Shown: piece after piece, positions 21,726-31,324 of the stretch
Layout of the letters: every line of letters begins with the position of its first letter
How positions within the stretch are numbered: position 1 is the stretch's first letter
Assembly (NCBI GenBank): GCA_018433245.1
Contig: JAHDRN010000013.1
Span: 78,979-142,978 of the forward strand
Direction: 5' to 3'
Source: Candidatus Proruminimicrobium quisquiliarum
GTDB lineage: Bacteria; Elusimicrobiota; Endomicrobiia; Endomicrobiales; Endomicrobiaceae
Length of the DNA stretch: 64,000 nt
Notes under the pieces: generated by a model
The model's input: only the letters and a program-made list of their open reading frames with translations
What the model was told of the DNA's origin: nothing
Databases searched by the model: none
Position numbers and translations under genes: made by a program

Positions 21726-24700
21726 TTTTGACGGAGTTGTTTTGCCAAATGATGATGACCCGATAGTTGTAAAATCGGTTGACTCAGGAAAAAAATATAA
21801 TTTTGACGGAGTTGTTTTGCCAAATGATGATGACCCGATAGTTGTAAAATCGGTTGACTCAGGAAAAAAATATAATTTTGACGGAGTTGTTTTACCAAAT
21901 GATGATGACCCGGCAGTTGTCCGTACAAGAGAAAGATTTGAAAGAACTATTAACGCTGACAGTGATAGGGAAGCGGCTATTGAAAATTTTGCAAAAGAAA
22001 AAAATCTGACTTTGGAATATGTTAGGGCAAATTATGACAAAATTAAACCACTAGCTGATACCGTACCGACTGACGACGAACTTGAAGAAGCTAAAAACAA
22101 TAAGCCGGCTACATTTGAATATTTCCAAAAAGATGATAACGTAAAAGTTTCAAAAGATGATTTTCGTAAAATGGGAGTTTTTGAAACTGCTGTCCGGGCA
22201 TTTATAGATAAAAACAAACCGGCAAATATATTTGACAGCATTATTGACGGGCTTATTCCGAATGTTACAGATGCTACATCCAAAACAAATGAGACAATAA
22301 ACGTTATGACAGGGCAAAAGCAAGCAGTTAAAAAAACGCTTGCAATGAACAGGCTTTCAGATTTATCCGAGCGCCTGCAGAGAGTGTATGATTCTGTCGG
22401 CAGAAAAGTTGATATGCCGAATATAGACAAAGAAGTACAGGAGCTTCAGAACGTGCTTGCCGAACAGTATCCGTCAAATACTGATATAAGTTCATGGTTA
22501 AGCCCGATGACGGAATTTGGCAGTCAGATGATTTTCAGTTTAAAAGCCGGAGCTGAAAAACTTCCTGAATATGTACCAACCGGTGCGGTTTTAGGAATGG
22601 GATACGGAGCAATGGCAGGCGGAGTTGGAGCTATACCGGGAATAATTGCAGGAGCAGGGTCCGGCGTTGTGGCATCTATGTTTGTTGGCGGATTTGACTA
22701 TGCAAAAAAAACCGAAGGCGGGCTTGCTTATTTAGAATATGTAAATACTAAAGAAAAAGACGGCAACTATATTGACGTTGCCAAAGCAAAAAAAATGGCT
22801 AATATAGTGGGGAATATAAACGGAGCATTTGAAGTGGGAGCTGATATAATAGGCGGTAAATTATTAAAACCGGTCGTTAAACTTATAGCACCGAAAGTTT
22901 TAAGCAAGGCAATTGGGATGTTTGCTAAAGCACCCGGAATGCAAAAAGTTTTACAAGGTGTTTTTGATAACCCAAAATATGCAAATATGCCGTTAAAAAA
23001 AGCTATCCGGGAAGCTGTAAAAGATATGGCTATCGGAGCAGGATCAGAAACAGGAACTGAATATTTGCAGAATATAATATCTGAAATGGGTAGTAACAAG
23101 CTTAAAGAAAACAACTATACAACCTCTGAACTTTTAAATAAATTCAATGCGGATTACGATATTAAAAATGCGACCGATGTTGAAAAAAACTACGATACTT
23201 TATCAGAACATGACAAGATGTTATGGAATAACCGCATGACGTCATGGCCGGAAATTATGACACAGTCCATGCAGGGGCTTGGAAGTGTTTTTAAAGGCGG
23301 ATTTATGCTTGGTGCAATAGGCGGAACAAGCAAAGGAATAACAAGCTACCGTGCAAAATTACAACAAAACAGAGAAAACAACATAAAAAACAATTTATCA
23401 AAATTAAGCGCTGCAGACAGTAAAACAGAGCAGCTGCAAGCAATAGGCGATATTGCAAAAGATATAAAGACTGTATCAAGAAGCCCGGAGAAAACGGAAC
23501 AATTTGTGCAGAACATTGTAAGCGGTTCGGCAATAGATAATATTTATATTGATGCGGAAAAATTGGACGTATTATGTCAGACGGCAAAAATTAAAAAAGA
23601 CGAACTGATAAACAAACTGGGAATAGACGCCGAACAGTTTAACGTTGACAGTAAAATTTCGGCAAATATTAAAGTGCCGTTTGCAAAGTGGGTGTCAGTT
23701 GCAACACAAATTGAAATGCCTGAAGGGAAAAACTTATATGAAGTTGCCCTGGGAGATATTAAAGACTCTGAAGACGGAATAAGCCAAAATGAAAAAACAG
23801 AAATATTTAATGAACAAAAAACGGCGCTGGATCAGGCCTTAAAACGTGCGGAAGAATTTACGACCGAAGAAGATATTAAAATAAAAGATGAAGTTGAAAC
23901 GTTTTATAATACGCTGCTTGATGAAGCGCAGCCTGAAGGTATGCGAGAGGATATATGGCAGAAACAAAAAGAAGGCATTGTTAAACTCTATACAGCCCAG
24001 GCTTTAACGGAAATGAAGAACAGAGGGTGGAATTATACCGACTGGCTTGATAATAAAAAAATGGGTAATTTGCGCGTTAAAAACAATATGTCGGCATATC
24101 GCCTGCAGCTGAAAGAACAAGCTACTGAAATGGTTAATGAAATACTTAATAATGATATTGAATTACAAATGCAGGAAAGTAAAAAGAACGTACCTTCAAT
24201 TATTGATATGGTTATAAAAGCCGGCGGACTTAAATTTGACGAAAAATTACAAGGCGAACAGAAAATATTATCAGTAAAAGAATCCGGAATAAAAGGACTT
24301 GTAAGCAGTAATAAAAAACGAGGCAGAAGCGTATCTGCAATGGCTGAACACATACATGAACTTCTCCGGAGCGATTACGGATTAGGCCTTACAGATAATG
24401 CTATTGCAGACGAACAGGATTTGCTGAATTATCTTTTTGAAAATATACCGAATTATAAAAAGCAACAAAAAGAAAATACCGGTAATTTTAAAAACTTAAA
24501 TTATTTTGCTTTAACATCAGACAAATTTAAAAAACAATATGAAAAAGATTTTGTAAAAAAACTTCCTGAAGACGCAAAAAGTATGCGGATGTTGCATCAG
24601 GATTTAATAAGAGAAGCAATAAAACAAGGCGTACCGGTAGAAAAGAACGTTCTTGAGGATCTAAATATAAACCCTCAATATGTAGATAAACGGAAATTTG

Positions 24701-27700
24701 AAAGTGCTATCAAAGATGAAAGTCTATTTAATTCTGATAATTATTTTCAGTCAGCTGAAATTAAAAACAGAGAAAATAAAATATTTGAAAGATTTAATAA
24801 ATTTTTAAATAAAGAAATTATTGCTATACAACCTGATAAAAGTTTATCTAAAAAAGAAGCTGAGAAAGTTTTTAAAAATAATAAAAATGTAAAACATAAT
24901 GAATTAGGCGATACCGTTTTGCCTGTAGAAACTGTAAATAAAATATTAAGACACAAGGGATTTGACACGTCTACAATTATAGATTATATATCTGATTTGT
25001 ATAAAAAATCTATTCTGATTGATACTCAAACAGAAAAACAATATGTGCAAGCACATAAACAACATAATAATATTGCACTTTGGCATAATACTTTAAATAA
25101 GTTTAAAATAAATAATGATAATTATGTTATTAGATTTACAGTAGCGGAAAGAAAAGTCGGGGAAAATAAAAAGAAAGGAACAGTTGGTGAAAGGTATTTG
25201 CATTCTACTTTTATCTCAAATATTGATATAGAAAAAATAAAAGACGGTAACACAATGAACACCAGCAATAACCTGGGCAGAGTGTTACCATCCGACAATA
25301 TTTTAGCCGATTATATAAAAATTGTCAATAATAAATTATTTCAGAAAAACATAAATGTTAATAAAAAACTTGCCACGGATGAGATTGTAAGAGGTTTTAT
25401 AACCAAAGATAACGAAATAAACATCCTTCCGCACAGCGACGCTTCTACATTTATACATGAAATGGGGCATTACTGGCTAAGAGATTTGCAAAAATATGTG
25501 AACGAAAACCAGGCGCCGGCACAAGTGCAAAAAGACTGGGAAACTATAAAACAGTGGCTTGGCATACAGAACGACAATGACGTTATTACAACCCAGCAGC
25601 AGGAAACTTATGCAAGGGCTGTAGAACAGTATATGATGGAAGGCAAAGCGCCAACTCAAGAGCTTAAATCTATATTTCGCAAAATTGCAAGTTGGATAAA
25701 ATATATTTATAAAAAACTTTCATTTAATAACGTTCAAATGTCTGAGGATATAAAAAATTATTTTGACAGGCTTTTTGCGACTGAAGACGAAATTGCCTAC
25801 AGCAACGATAAAGTATTATATAACTTTGACAAGGAACTTGCCGGAGCGGATCCGGAAATAAAAGCCGGCTTTGATGAAATGAGAAAAGAGGCGCATGACC
25901 AGGCAGTTGAAATACTATTACCTGAAACGATGAAAGAATTAAGCGCAGAGTATAAAGCAAACCTTGAAGAAAAGAAAAAACAGTTTATAGAAGAAGCTAC
26001 TGCAGAGATAAAACAGAGTACCGTTTATAAAGCGGCCGAGCAAATAAAGAAAAACTTTAAAAAGAATATTGATACGATAATTAAACTTTATAACGATAAT
26101 AAATTATCAGACGATAATATTATTGATTTAAACCTTACTGCGGAAGATTACGGCTATACATCCGGAGACCATTTAATTAAAGAAATTGAAAAATTAGGCA
26201 ATGCTGAAGAACAAATAAATAATCTTGTAAACCAAAAAATGCAAGATTATAACGAAACTGTTTCAAGCCCGGAGTTTTTAGAAGCTGAAGCAACAAGAGC
26301 TTTGCATAATGAAAAAGCGCTTGATTTAATTGCTTTGGAGCGTGAGCTTTTAATCAACAAATATTATAAAAAAGAAATATCAATGTTGTCTGCGACGACA
26401 AAAGCACAAATTTACAAAAATATGGCAAAAGAAAAAGCCAGAGAGATACTAGAGAACTTGCCGGTAAAAGAAGCGATGAGATTTCAAAAATATTTTGTGG
26501 CCGAAAAAAAGACAGCGCAAAGATATGCCGCAGCCATGGCTAAAAACGATATTGAAAACGCTTTAAAATATAAGCAGCAAATGCTGATGGATTTTGCGCT
26601 TGTAAAAGAAAGCGTAAAAATTAAAAACGAATATCTGAAAATAGAAGCTAAATTAAAAAAAGTCAGCCAACGCGATATTAAACTTTTCGGCAATGAAGAG
26701 AATTTTTCACAAGTGGCTAATATTCTTGAACGCTTTGGATTTTACCATAAAGACTATTATCCGGAATACAGAAAACAGTCGTTGGCTGATTACGCAGAAT
26801 CTATAAATACCTGGATAGATTTTGATAATACCAAAAAAACAGAAGCGCGGATTGTAATAGATCCGTTTGTGTTGAACGAAAATAACAAAGGGCCTTTAAA
26901 AGATTTATCTATTGATGAAGTGGAAGCAATAGAACAGTCTGTAGATAATATTATTCATTACGTAAATAATGAAAATAAAACTACAAAAGTGCTGCAGGGG
27001 CAGGACATTGATATGGTTGTGCGCGATGCAGTAGAACAGCTCCAAAAGAATGTGCCGAAAGAATTACAAAAAAAGAATACAAAGCTAAACTCGCAAAGAG
27101 ATTTTGAAAAACAAATCTCGCTAAAAGATAAATTTGTAAAAAGTTTTATTATGCCCGGAATAAAACTTGACAGCGTTTTAAAAGTTGCCGACGGATATAA
27201 AGACGGCGGATTATTTTATCAGCTGTTCGGCCGGCCGGTTAAAGAAGCAATGGATCAGGAAGCGCAAATGGCAAGAGATATATTTCAAAAATATACCGCA
27301 AATTTTGAAAAATACTACGACGAAAATGAACGTAAAAACTTTTTTGCTAAAAACAAAAGAGATTTTGAAAAGAAAAAAATATACGTTGACCAATTTAAAA
27401 ACAGTTTTACAAGAGAGGAATTGATAGCGATTGCGCTTAATATGGGAAACGAGAGCAACCGTGAAAGACTTTTCACTACACCAATTTTTGATTACAAAGG
27501 AGTGAGGGAAAATTGGGGAGAGTCTCTCGTTGTTGATGTGCTTTCAAAAAATTTGACAGAAAAAGACTGGCAATTTGTGCAGAGCATTTGGGATTTGCTT
27601 GAGGAATACGGCGAAAAACATTTTGAAATGCATAAACGTATTACGGGGTTTAGTCCGGTAAAAATAAAAGCTATGCCATTTACTGCAATAACAAAAGACG

Positions 27701-29229
27701 GCAAAAAAATAGAATTGAAAGGCGGATATTATCCGTTATCGCAGGATACAAGAAGCGATGAAAAAGCAGAATTGAGAATTGAAGCGAGAAAGCCGGAATA
27801 TGAAGCTAATATTTTTATAAAACCTACTACGAAAAAGGGGAACTTGCAGACAAGAAAGAAAAATGCAAAATATCCAATACAATTACAATTAAACGTTTTT
27901 GAACAGGCGCTTGCGGATACTATTCACGATATTGCATTTCGTGAATTGCTTTTTGATTTAAACAGGATCATGGCAAAAAAAGAATTTAAAAATGGAGTTA
28001 AAAATACTTTAGGCTTAGAAGCGTATAAAAAATTTGACGATCAAGTACGCGCCTGTGGCATAATTCAAAATGTATATCAGGATAATGCTAACCTTCAGAA
28101 AATATTCAATTATTTCCGAGCAGGAGTAGGACCCAGCATGTTGGCTCTTAAACCGGGAATTTTACTACAGAATTTTGCAAATATTTTTATTTACCGTGGG
28201 GCTGTTGACAGATTTGGCAAAGCTGAAGAAAAACTTTTATGGTTTAAAATGGGGATGGAATTTAAAGATTTGGCTAACCCATGGTCTACAAAAGGAAAAG
28301 CTATTAAAGAATTTGTTTACAGTAAATCTTCAATGATGAAAGACAGGCAGGATAATATTGATTACGCATTCTCGCAGGCGGAAAAATGTTTGTTTGGTAA
28401 AAAAGATAAACTGTTGCGATTTGCAAATTATTTAATGGTGTTTACGGATAATATTACGGCTATTCCTGCATGGCAGATAATGTACGAAAAAGCAATCAAT
28501 GACGGGCTTTCTGAAAAGGATGCTATCAATGAAGCAGATCTTCTTATTACAAGAGTTGTCGGTAACGGCAGAAGATTAGATCAGGCAGAATTTGTACGCT
28601 CGACGGATAAATGGATAAAACTAATAAATCCGTTTGCAACATTTACGATCAATATGTTAAACATGTGGTATTTGCAGTCCGGAAAAGCAATTGATTTTAA
28701 AAAATATCAGGAATTTGCAAAATTTACAGTAACGCAACTTTTTATTTTCGCAATAGTAAGCGAAATTTTCTCCGGCCGGCCACCGGCTGAAATGGACTCC
28801 GGAGACGAATGGGCAAAATGGATATTAACGACCATGGGCGGATACATAATTTCAATGTTGCCATTTATCAGAAGTTTCTTTCCGGGTATTATGGAAATGG
28901 CCGTTGATGGAAAAAATAGAACTTATGGCCGTAATGTAAGCCCGGTATTTGATAGTATAAACAAAGCTATTGCGCAGCCCGGAATTGTGGCAGTTAAGGG
29001 CATAAACAAAATATTGACGACGAACAAATATAAAAAAGGTGAGCTTCAAAATGATTTGGAAACGATGACAGAAGGCGCCCTGGTTAATTACAGACTGCCT
29101 AAAATAGTCGGCGCTTGGTTTTGGAATTTATACGATATGTTTGACAAAGGAATGACGCCGAAAGTTAGTGATGCATTTAAAAGACGGCCGAGAAAAGAAA
29201 GAAAAGGTAATAAAATGTTTAAAATATAG
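21712..29229 (+). CDS. Giant polyvalent ejection protein (gp16-like position) with HEXXH zincin and LPD-type domains
   Basis: This 2505-residue protein is the last phage gene and probably enters the host with the DNA. Its N-terminus carries 25-residue repeats (KKYNFDGVVLPNDDDP). A Gly-rich hydrophobic region lies near 290-335 (AGGVGAIPGIIAGAGSG). Residues of about 1035-1190 resemble a large polyvalent protein-associated (LPD3/barnase-EndoU-like) domain with ERYLHSTF near 1160. Residues 1249-1253 are HEMGH, followed by QQETYARAVEQYM, a zincin active site with its third ligand. Long helices follow. The C-terminus (about 2100-2450: LLQNFANIFIYRGAVDRF, hydrophobic WILTTMGGYIISMLPF) is the usual tail of such polyvalent proteins. 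Protease and nuclease effector roles are inference. Confidence 0.8.
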   Translation: MKKYNFDGVVLPNDDDPIVVKSVDSGKKYNFDGVVLPNDDDPIVVKSVDSGKKYNFDGVVLPNDDDPAVVRTRERFERTINADSDREAAIENFAKEKNLTLEYVRANYDKIKPLADTVPTDDELEEAKNNKPATFEYFQKDDNVKVSKDDFRKMGVFETAVRAFIDKNKPANIFDSIIDGLIPNVTDATSKTNETINVMTGQKQAVKKTLAMNRLSDLSERLQRVYDSVGRKVDMPNIDKEVQELQNVLAEQYPSNTDISSWLSPMTEFGSQMIFSLKAGAEKLPEYVPTGAVLGMGYGAMAGGVGAIPGIIAGAGSGVVASMFVGGFDYAKKTEGGLAYLEYVNTKEKDGNYIDVAKAKKMANIVGNINGAFEVGADIIGGKLLKPVVKLIAPKVLSKAIGMFAKAPGMQKVLQGVFDNPKYANMPLKKAIREAVKDMAIGAGSETGTEYLQNIISEMGSNKLKENNYTTSELLNKFNADYDIKNATDVEKNYDTLSEHDKMLWNNRMTSWPEIMTQSMQGLGSVFKGGFMLGAIGGTSKGITSYRAKLQQNRENNIKNNLSKLSAADSKTEQLQAIGDIAKDIKTVSRSPEKTEQFVQNIVSGSAIDNIYIDAEKLDVLCQTAKIKKDELINKLGIDAEQFNVDSKISANIKVPFAKWVSVATQIEMPEGKNLYEVALGDIKDSEDGISQNEKTEIFNEQKTALDQALKRAEEFTTEEDIKIKDEVETFYNTLLDEAQPEGMREDIWQKQKEGIVKLYTAQALTEMKNRGWNYTDWLDNKKMGNLRVKNNMSAYRLQLKEQATEMVNEILNNDIELQMQESKKNVPSIIDMVIKAGGLKFDEKLQGEQKILSVKESGIKGLVSSNKKRGRSVSAMAEHIHELLRSDYGLGLTDNAIADEQDLLNYLFENIPNYKKQQKENTGNFKNLNYFALTSDKFKKQYEKDFVKKLPEDAKSMRMLHQDLIREAIKQGVPVEKNVLEDLNINPQYVDKRKFESAIKDESLFNSDNYFQSAEIKNRENKIFERFNKFLNKEIIAIQPDKSLSKKEAEKVFKNNKNVKHNELGDTVLPVETVNKILRHKGFDTSTIIDYISDLYKKSILIDTQTEKQYVQAHKQHNNIALWHNTLNKFKINNDNYVIRFTVAERKVGENKKKGTVGERYLHSTFISNIDIEKIKDGNTMNTSNNLGRVLPSDNILADYIKIVNNKLFQKNINVNKKLATDEIVRGFITKDNEINILPHSDASTFIHEMGHYWLRDLQKYVNENQAPAQVQKDWETIKQWLGIQNDNDVITTQQQETYARAVEQYMMEGKAPTQELKSIFRKIASWIKYIYKKLSFNNVQMSEDIKNYFDRLFATEDEIAYSNDKVLYNFDKELAGADPEIKAGFDEMRKEAHDQAVEILLPETMKELSAEYKANLEEKKKQFIEEATAEIKQSTVYKAAEQIKKNFKKNIDTIIKLYNDNKLSDDNIIDLNLTAEDYGYTSGDHLIKEIEKLGNAEEQINNLVNQKMQDYNETVSSPEFLEAEATRALHNEKALDLIALERELLINKYYKKEISMLSATTKAQIYKNMAKEKAREILENLPVKEAMRFQKYFVAEKKTAQRYAAAMAKNDIENALKYKQQMLMDFALVKESVKIKNEYLKIEAKLKKVSQRDIKLFGNEENFSQVANILERFGFYHKDYYPEYRKQSLADYAESINTWIDFDNTKKTEARIVIDPFVLNENNKGPLKDLSIDEVEAIEQSVDNIIHYVNNENKTTKVLQGQDIDMVVRDAVEQLQKNVPKELQKKNTKLNSQRDFEKQISLKDKFVKSFIMPGIKLDSVLKVADGYKDGGLFYQLFGRPVKEAMDQEAQMARDIFQKYTANFEKYYDENERKNFFAKNKRDFEKKKIYVDQFKNSFTREELIAIALNMGNESNRERLFTTPIFDYKGVRENWGESLVVDVLSKNLTEKDWQFVQSIWDLLEEYGEKHFEMHKRITGFSPVKIKAMPFTAITKDGKKIELKGGYYPLSQDTRSDEKAELRIEARKPEYEANIFIKPTTKKGNLQTRKKNAKYPIQLQLNVFEQALADTIHDIAFRELLFDLNRIMAKKEFKNGVKNTLGLEAYKKFDDQVRACGIIQNVYQDNANLQKIFNYFRAGVGPSMLALKPGILLQNFANIFIYRGAVDRFGKAEEKLLWFKMGMEFKDLANPWSTKGKAIKEFVYSKSSMMKDRQDNIDYAFSQAEKCLFGKKDKLLRFANYLMVFTDNITAIPAWQIMYEKAINDGLSEKDAINEADLLITRVVGNGRRLDQAEFVRSTDKWIKLINPFATFTINMLNMWYLQSGKAIDFKKYQEFAKFTVTQLFIFAIVSEIFSGRPPAEMDSGDEWAKWILTTMGGYIISMLPFIRSFFPGIMEMAVDGKNRTYGRNVSPVFDSINKAIAQPGIVAVKGINKILTTNKYKKGELQNDLETMTEGALVNYRLPKIVGAWFWNLYDMFDKGMTPKVSDAFKRRPRKERKGNKMFKI
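21715..21920 (+). repeat. 75-bp tandem repeats at the 5' end of the giant ejection gene
   Basis: Two complete units (21715-21789 and 21790-21864) are identical and a third partial unit runs to about 21920. They encode 25-residue repeats in frame, immediately after the start codon. The perfect identity of units 1 and 2 shows recent duplication. Confidence 0.95.
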
Positions 29230-29264
29230 TTGGTCGCTTTTTTGGAGATTTTGGTCGTTTTGAG

Positions 29265-29301
29265 ATTAAAAACAGCTAAAAGCAATTAAAAACATCTAAA
29301 A
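29265..29301. repeat. Paired 17-bp A-rich direct repeats near the phage-host junction
   Basis: ATTAAAAACAGCTAAAA at 29265-29281 and ATTAAAAACATCTAAAA at 29285-29301 differ at one base and are spaced 20 bases apart, about two helical turns. A second short repeat, TTGGTCG, occurs at 29230 and 29251. Paired repeats on one face of the helix close to a tRNA-proximal junction are what integrase arm-binding sites look like, but no integrase is in view to test this. Confidence 0.5.
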
Positions 29302-29305
29302 ACAA

Positions 29306-29360
29306 AAACACTTGATAATTGAATTGATTATTGAAAATCTTTAAATATCAAGTGTTTTTT
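29306..29360. terminator. Bidirectional terminator between phage late operon and tRNA genes
   Basis: The arms AAACACTTGATA and TATCAAGTGTTT pair over at least 12 bases. Runs of A before and T after give a U-tract on either strand. It can end the plus-strand phage operon and the minus-strand tRNA-Lys/tRNA-Glu transcript. The loop is long (28 bases), which lowers certainty on efficiency but not on the pairing. Confidence 0.65.
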
Positions 29361-29376
29361 GATTTTATGAGTGATA

Positions 29377-29448
29377 CGCCCCCAAGGAGAATTGAACTCC
29401 TGCTGCATGATTGAAAATCATGTGTCCTAACCCCTAGACGATGGGGGC
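29377..29448 (-). tRNA. tRNA-Glu (anticodon TTC)
   Basis: The minus strand folds as a complete cloverleaf: acceptor GCCCCCA with TGGGGGC and discriminator G, an anticodon stem CATGA/TCATG enclosing the loop TTTTCAA (anticodon TTC), and a T arm with GAGTTCAATTCTC. CCA is not encoded. Its 3' end faces the prophage, so this gene is the probable integration target. It lies 10 bases downstream of tRNA-Lys on the same transcript. Confidence 0.95.
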
Positions 29449-29458
29449 ACTTTAAGAG

Positions 29459-29531
29459 TGAGCCCGGCGCGACTTGAACGCGCGACAGCTTCATTAAAAG
29501 TGAAGTGCTCTACCAACTGAGCTACGGGCCC
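29459..29531 (-). tRNA. tRNA-Lys (anticodon TTT)
   Basis: The minus strand gives acceptor GGGCCCG with CGGGCTC, discriminator A, D arm with AGCTCAGTTGGTAGAGC, an anticodon stem CTTCA/TGAAG enclosing CTTTTAA (anticodon TTT), and T arm GCGCGTTCAAGTCGCGC. CCA is not encoded. It is the first gene of a two-tRNA transcript. Confidence 0.95.
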
Positions 29532-29551
29532 GCAAACTGACAATGCATAGG

Positions 29552-29580
29552 AGTTTATCAAAAATTAAAAATCTTGTCAA
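29552..29580 (-). promoter_or_regulatory. Sigma-70 promoter for the tRNA-Lys/tRNA-Glu transcript
   Basis: Reading the minus strand: TTGACA (29580-29575), a 17-base spacer and TAAACT (29557-29552). The -35 is a perfect consensus and the -10 matches at four of six. The tRNA-Lys 5' end is 20 bases downstream of the -10, a normal distance. Confidence 0.75.
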
Positions 29581-29659
29581 ACGAAACTCTTTATTTGATA
29601 TTTTAAATATACTATAATACGCAGATACATTACTATTAATTTTTGAACCGGAGATTATG

Positions 29660-31324
29660 ATGAGAAAACTAAAAATATTTTTAATTGACAATTGGGGAAA
29701 ACTTGCTATAGTTTTCGGAGTTATTTTGCTGATAGTTCTTTCCGTATGGGGATTGAGCAGGCTTGAATCTTTTTACAGAAATATGACGCTTGCGACGCTT
29801 CCGGTTCAATTATTTATAGGCGCAATACATGCCATGATTTTTGTCGGAATGTATCTTTATTTCTTTAGAGGAGCATTCGGGAAAGTTAAAAAAAATAAAA
29901 TCAAAGCGGGAGACATAAACGTAAAATTCAGCGACGTAATAGGACTTGAAGCCGTAAAAAGAGAAGCGATGGAAGTGGTGCAGCTTATCAAAGATTCGGC
30001 TAGAGTAAAAAAAATAGGCGGCAAAATAGTTAAGGGAATTCTTTTGATGGGGCCTCCGGGCTGCGGTAAGACATTACTTGCAAAAGCTATTGCCACAGAG
30101 GCGAAGATGCCTTTCTTATCAATGTCGGGAAGCGAATTTGTCGAAGTTTTTGTGGGAGTCGGAGCTTCAAGAGTAAGACAGCTTTTCCAAAAAGCAAGAA
30201 AACTTGCCTATGCCGAAGGGGCGTGTATACTTTTTATAGATGAAATTGAAGTTATAGGAAGAGGAAGAACATTTTCATACATGGGTGGCGGCGAGGAAAC
30301 AAACAGCACGCAAAACCAGCTTTTGGTTGAGCTTGACGGACTTGAAACCAAAAAAAATAATATCATAGTCATAGCGGCCACAAATGCAAATGAAAGCGTT
30401 TTGGATAAAGCTTTGCTGAGACCCGGCAGATTTGACAGAAAAATTTATATAAATCTTCCTAATTTGAAAGAAAGAGAAGATTTGTTTAAATTTTATATTA
30501 AAAAGGTTAAATCAGCTCCGGATATTGACGTTTCAAGACTTGCGAAAAAATCTGTTTACAAATCTCCGGCCGAAATAGAAAACATAATTAAAGAATCTGC
30601 TTTAATTGCCACAAGAAAAGGGAAAGATTTGATAGATATGGACGATTTATCGGAAGCGATGGACAGGATAGATTTGGGATTGGAAAGCCATATAACAATG
30701 ACGGATAAAGAAAGAGAAATGACGGCGTATCATGAAGCCGGTCATGCGACCACGTTATATTATCTTCATCCTACCGACGATGTGTTTAAGGCCTCCATAA
30801 AATCAAGAGGACAGGCGCTCGGGCTTGTTTCGCATAATCCGAAAGAGGAGCTTCATACCCAGAACAAAGAAAAGCTTATAGCAGATATAATCGTCAGTTT
30901 GGCCGGATACAGCGCCGAAAAGATGAAATACGGCACTACTTCCACAGGAGTATCTTCCGATTTCAAAAAAGCTATGGCTATAGCAAACGCTATGGTTTGG
31001 CAGTTCGGCATGGGCGATGAAGGATTTATCGGCGATTTTACCGTTATTCCTAAAGAAGATATATCGTCTAATTTGAAAGAAAAATTAAATACTCAGACTA
31101 TGAATATATTAAATTCGTGTCTTCAAAAAGTAAATGAATGTATTAAAAACGAATGGGCGATTGTAGATGAAATAGCCCAGTCTTTGCTTAAGAAAGAAGA
31201 ACTGGATTACGATGATATAAACGAAATTTTCGCCAAATACGGCAAAAGCAAGGAAAAACCTGAAATAGATACAAATATAATAATAAACAGTAATAAAGAT
31301 GCCGAAACTTTACCTAATATATAA
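29660..31324 (+). CDS. FtsH-like membrane AAA+ metalloprotease with minimal extracytoplasmic loop
   Basis: The protein would extract and degrade membrane or cytoplasmic proteins using ATP. Counting from Met at 29657, two transmembrane helices (about 16-33 and 50-70) enclose only about 16 residues. Then come Walker A GPPGCGKT (132-139), pore loop FVGVGAS (about 165), Walker B LFIDE (about 192-196), the second region of homology ATNANESVLDKALLRPGRFDR-type, and zinc site HEAGH at 359-363, with a later Asp (SSDFKKA) as the third ligand. At 554-555 residues it is shorter than typical FtsH (600-700). ATG 29660 fits the GGAG site better than ATG 29657. A TATAAT at 29612 may be its -10. Confidence 0.88.
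   Translation: MRKLKIFLIDNWGKLAIVFGVILLIVLSVWGLSRLESFYRNMTLATLPVQLFIGAIHAMIFVGMYLYFFRGAFGKVKKNKIKAGDINVKFSDVIGLEAVKREAMEVVQLIKDSARVKKIGGKIVKGILLMGPPGCGKTLLAKAIATEAKMPFLSMSGSEFVEVFVGVGASRVRQLFQKARKLAYAEGACILFIDEIEVIGRGRTFSYMGGGEETNSTQNQLLVELDGLETKKNNIIVIAATNANESVLDKALLRPGRFDRKIYINLPNLKEREDLFKFYIKKVKSAPDIDVSRLAKKSVYKSPAEIENIIKESALIATRKGKDLIDMDDLSEAMDRIDLGLESHITMTDKEREMTAYHEAGHATTLYYLHPTDDVFKASIKSRGQALGLVSHNPKEELHTQNKEKLIADIIVSLAGYSAEKMKYGTTSTGVSSDFKKAMAIANAMVWQFGMGDEGFIGDFTVIPKEDISSNLKEKLNTQTMNILNSCLQKVNECIKNEWAIVDEIAQSLLKKEELDYDDINEIFAKYGKSKEKPEIDTNIIINSNKDAETLPNI

Larger units (their letters stand above)
1..29376 (+). mobile_element. Podovirus-type prophage, right-hand part (left end outside window)
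   Basis: A nearly uninterrupted plus-strand series of phage genes runs from the window start to 29,229. It contains small early genes, both terminase subunits, portal, Bbp19-like protein, fibre, lysis genes, scaffold, capsid, tail adaptor, nozzle and ejection proteins. Head gene content resembles Bordetella phage BPP-1 and the ejection block resembles T7. The phage ends beside the 3' end of a tRNA-Glu gene on the minus strand, which fits tRNA-targeted integration. No integrase, repressor or polymerase is visible here, so the left end lies upstream. The exact right boundary (29,230-29,390) is inferred, not proven. Confidence 0.85.

Noticed and set aside
21629..21928. Minus-strand frame of 99 codons with internal repeats
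   Set aside because: The repeats mirror the 75-bp tandem repeats of the ejection protein gene on the other strand, and the frame overlaps two well-supported genes.
4912..29229. T7-type single-subunit RNA polymerase promoters
   Set aside because: I looked for a short conserved 20-base promoter ahead of several late genes and found none; the only repeated upstream element is the 87-bp repeat present twice. No phage RNA polymerase gene is in view.
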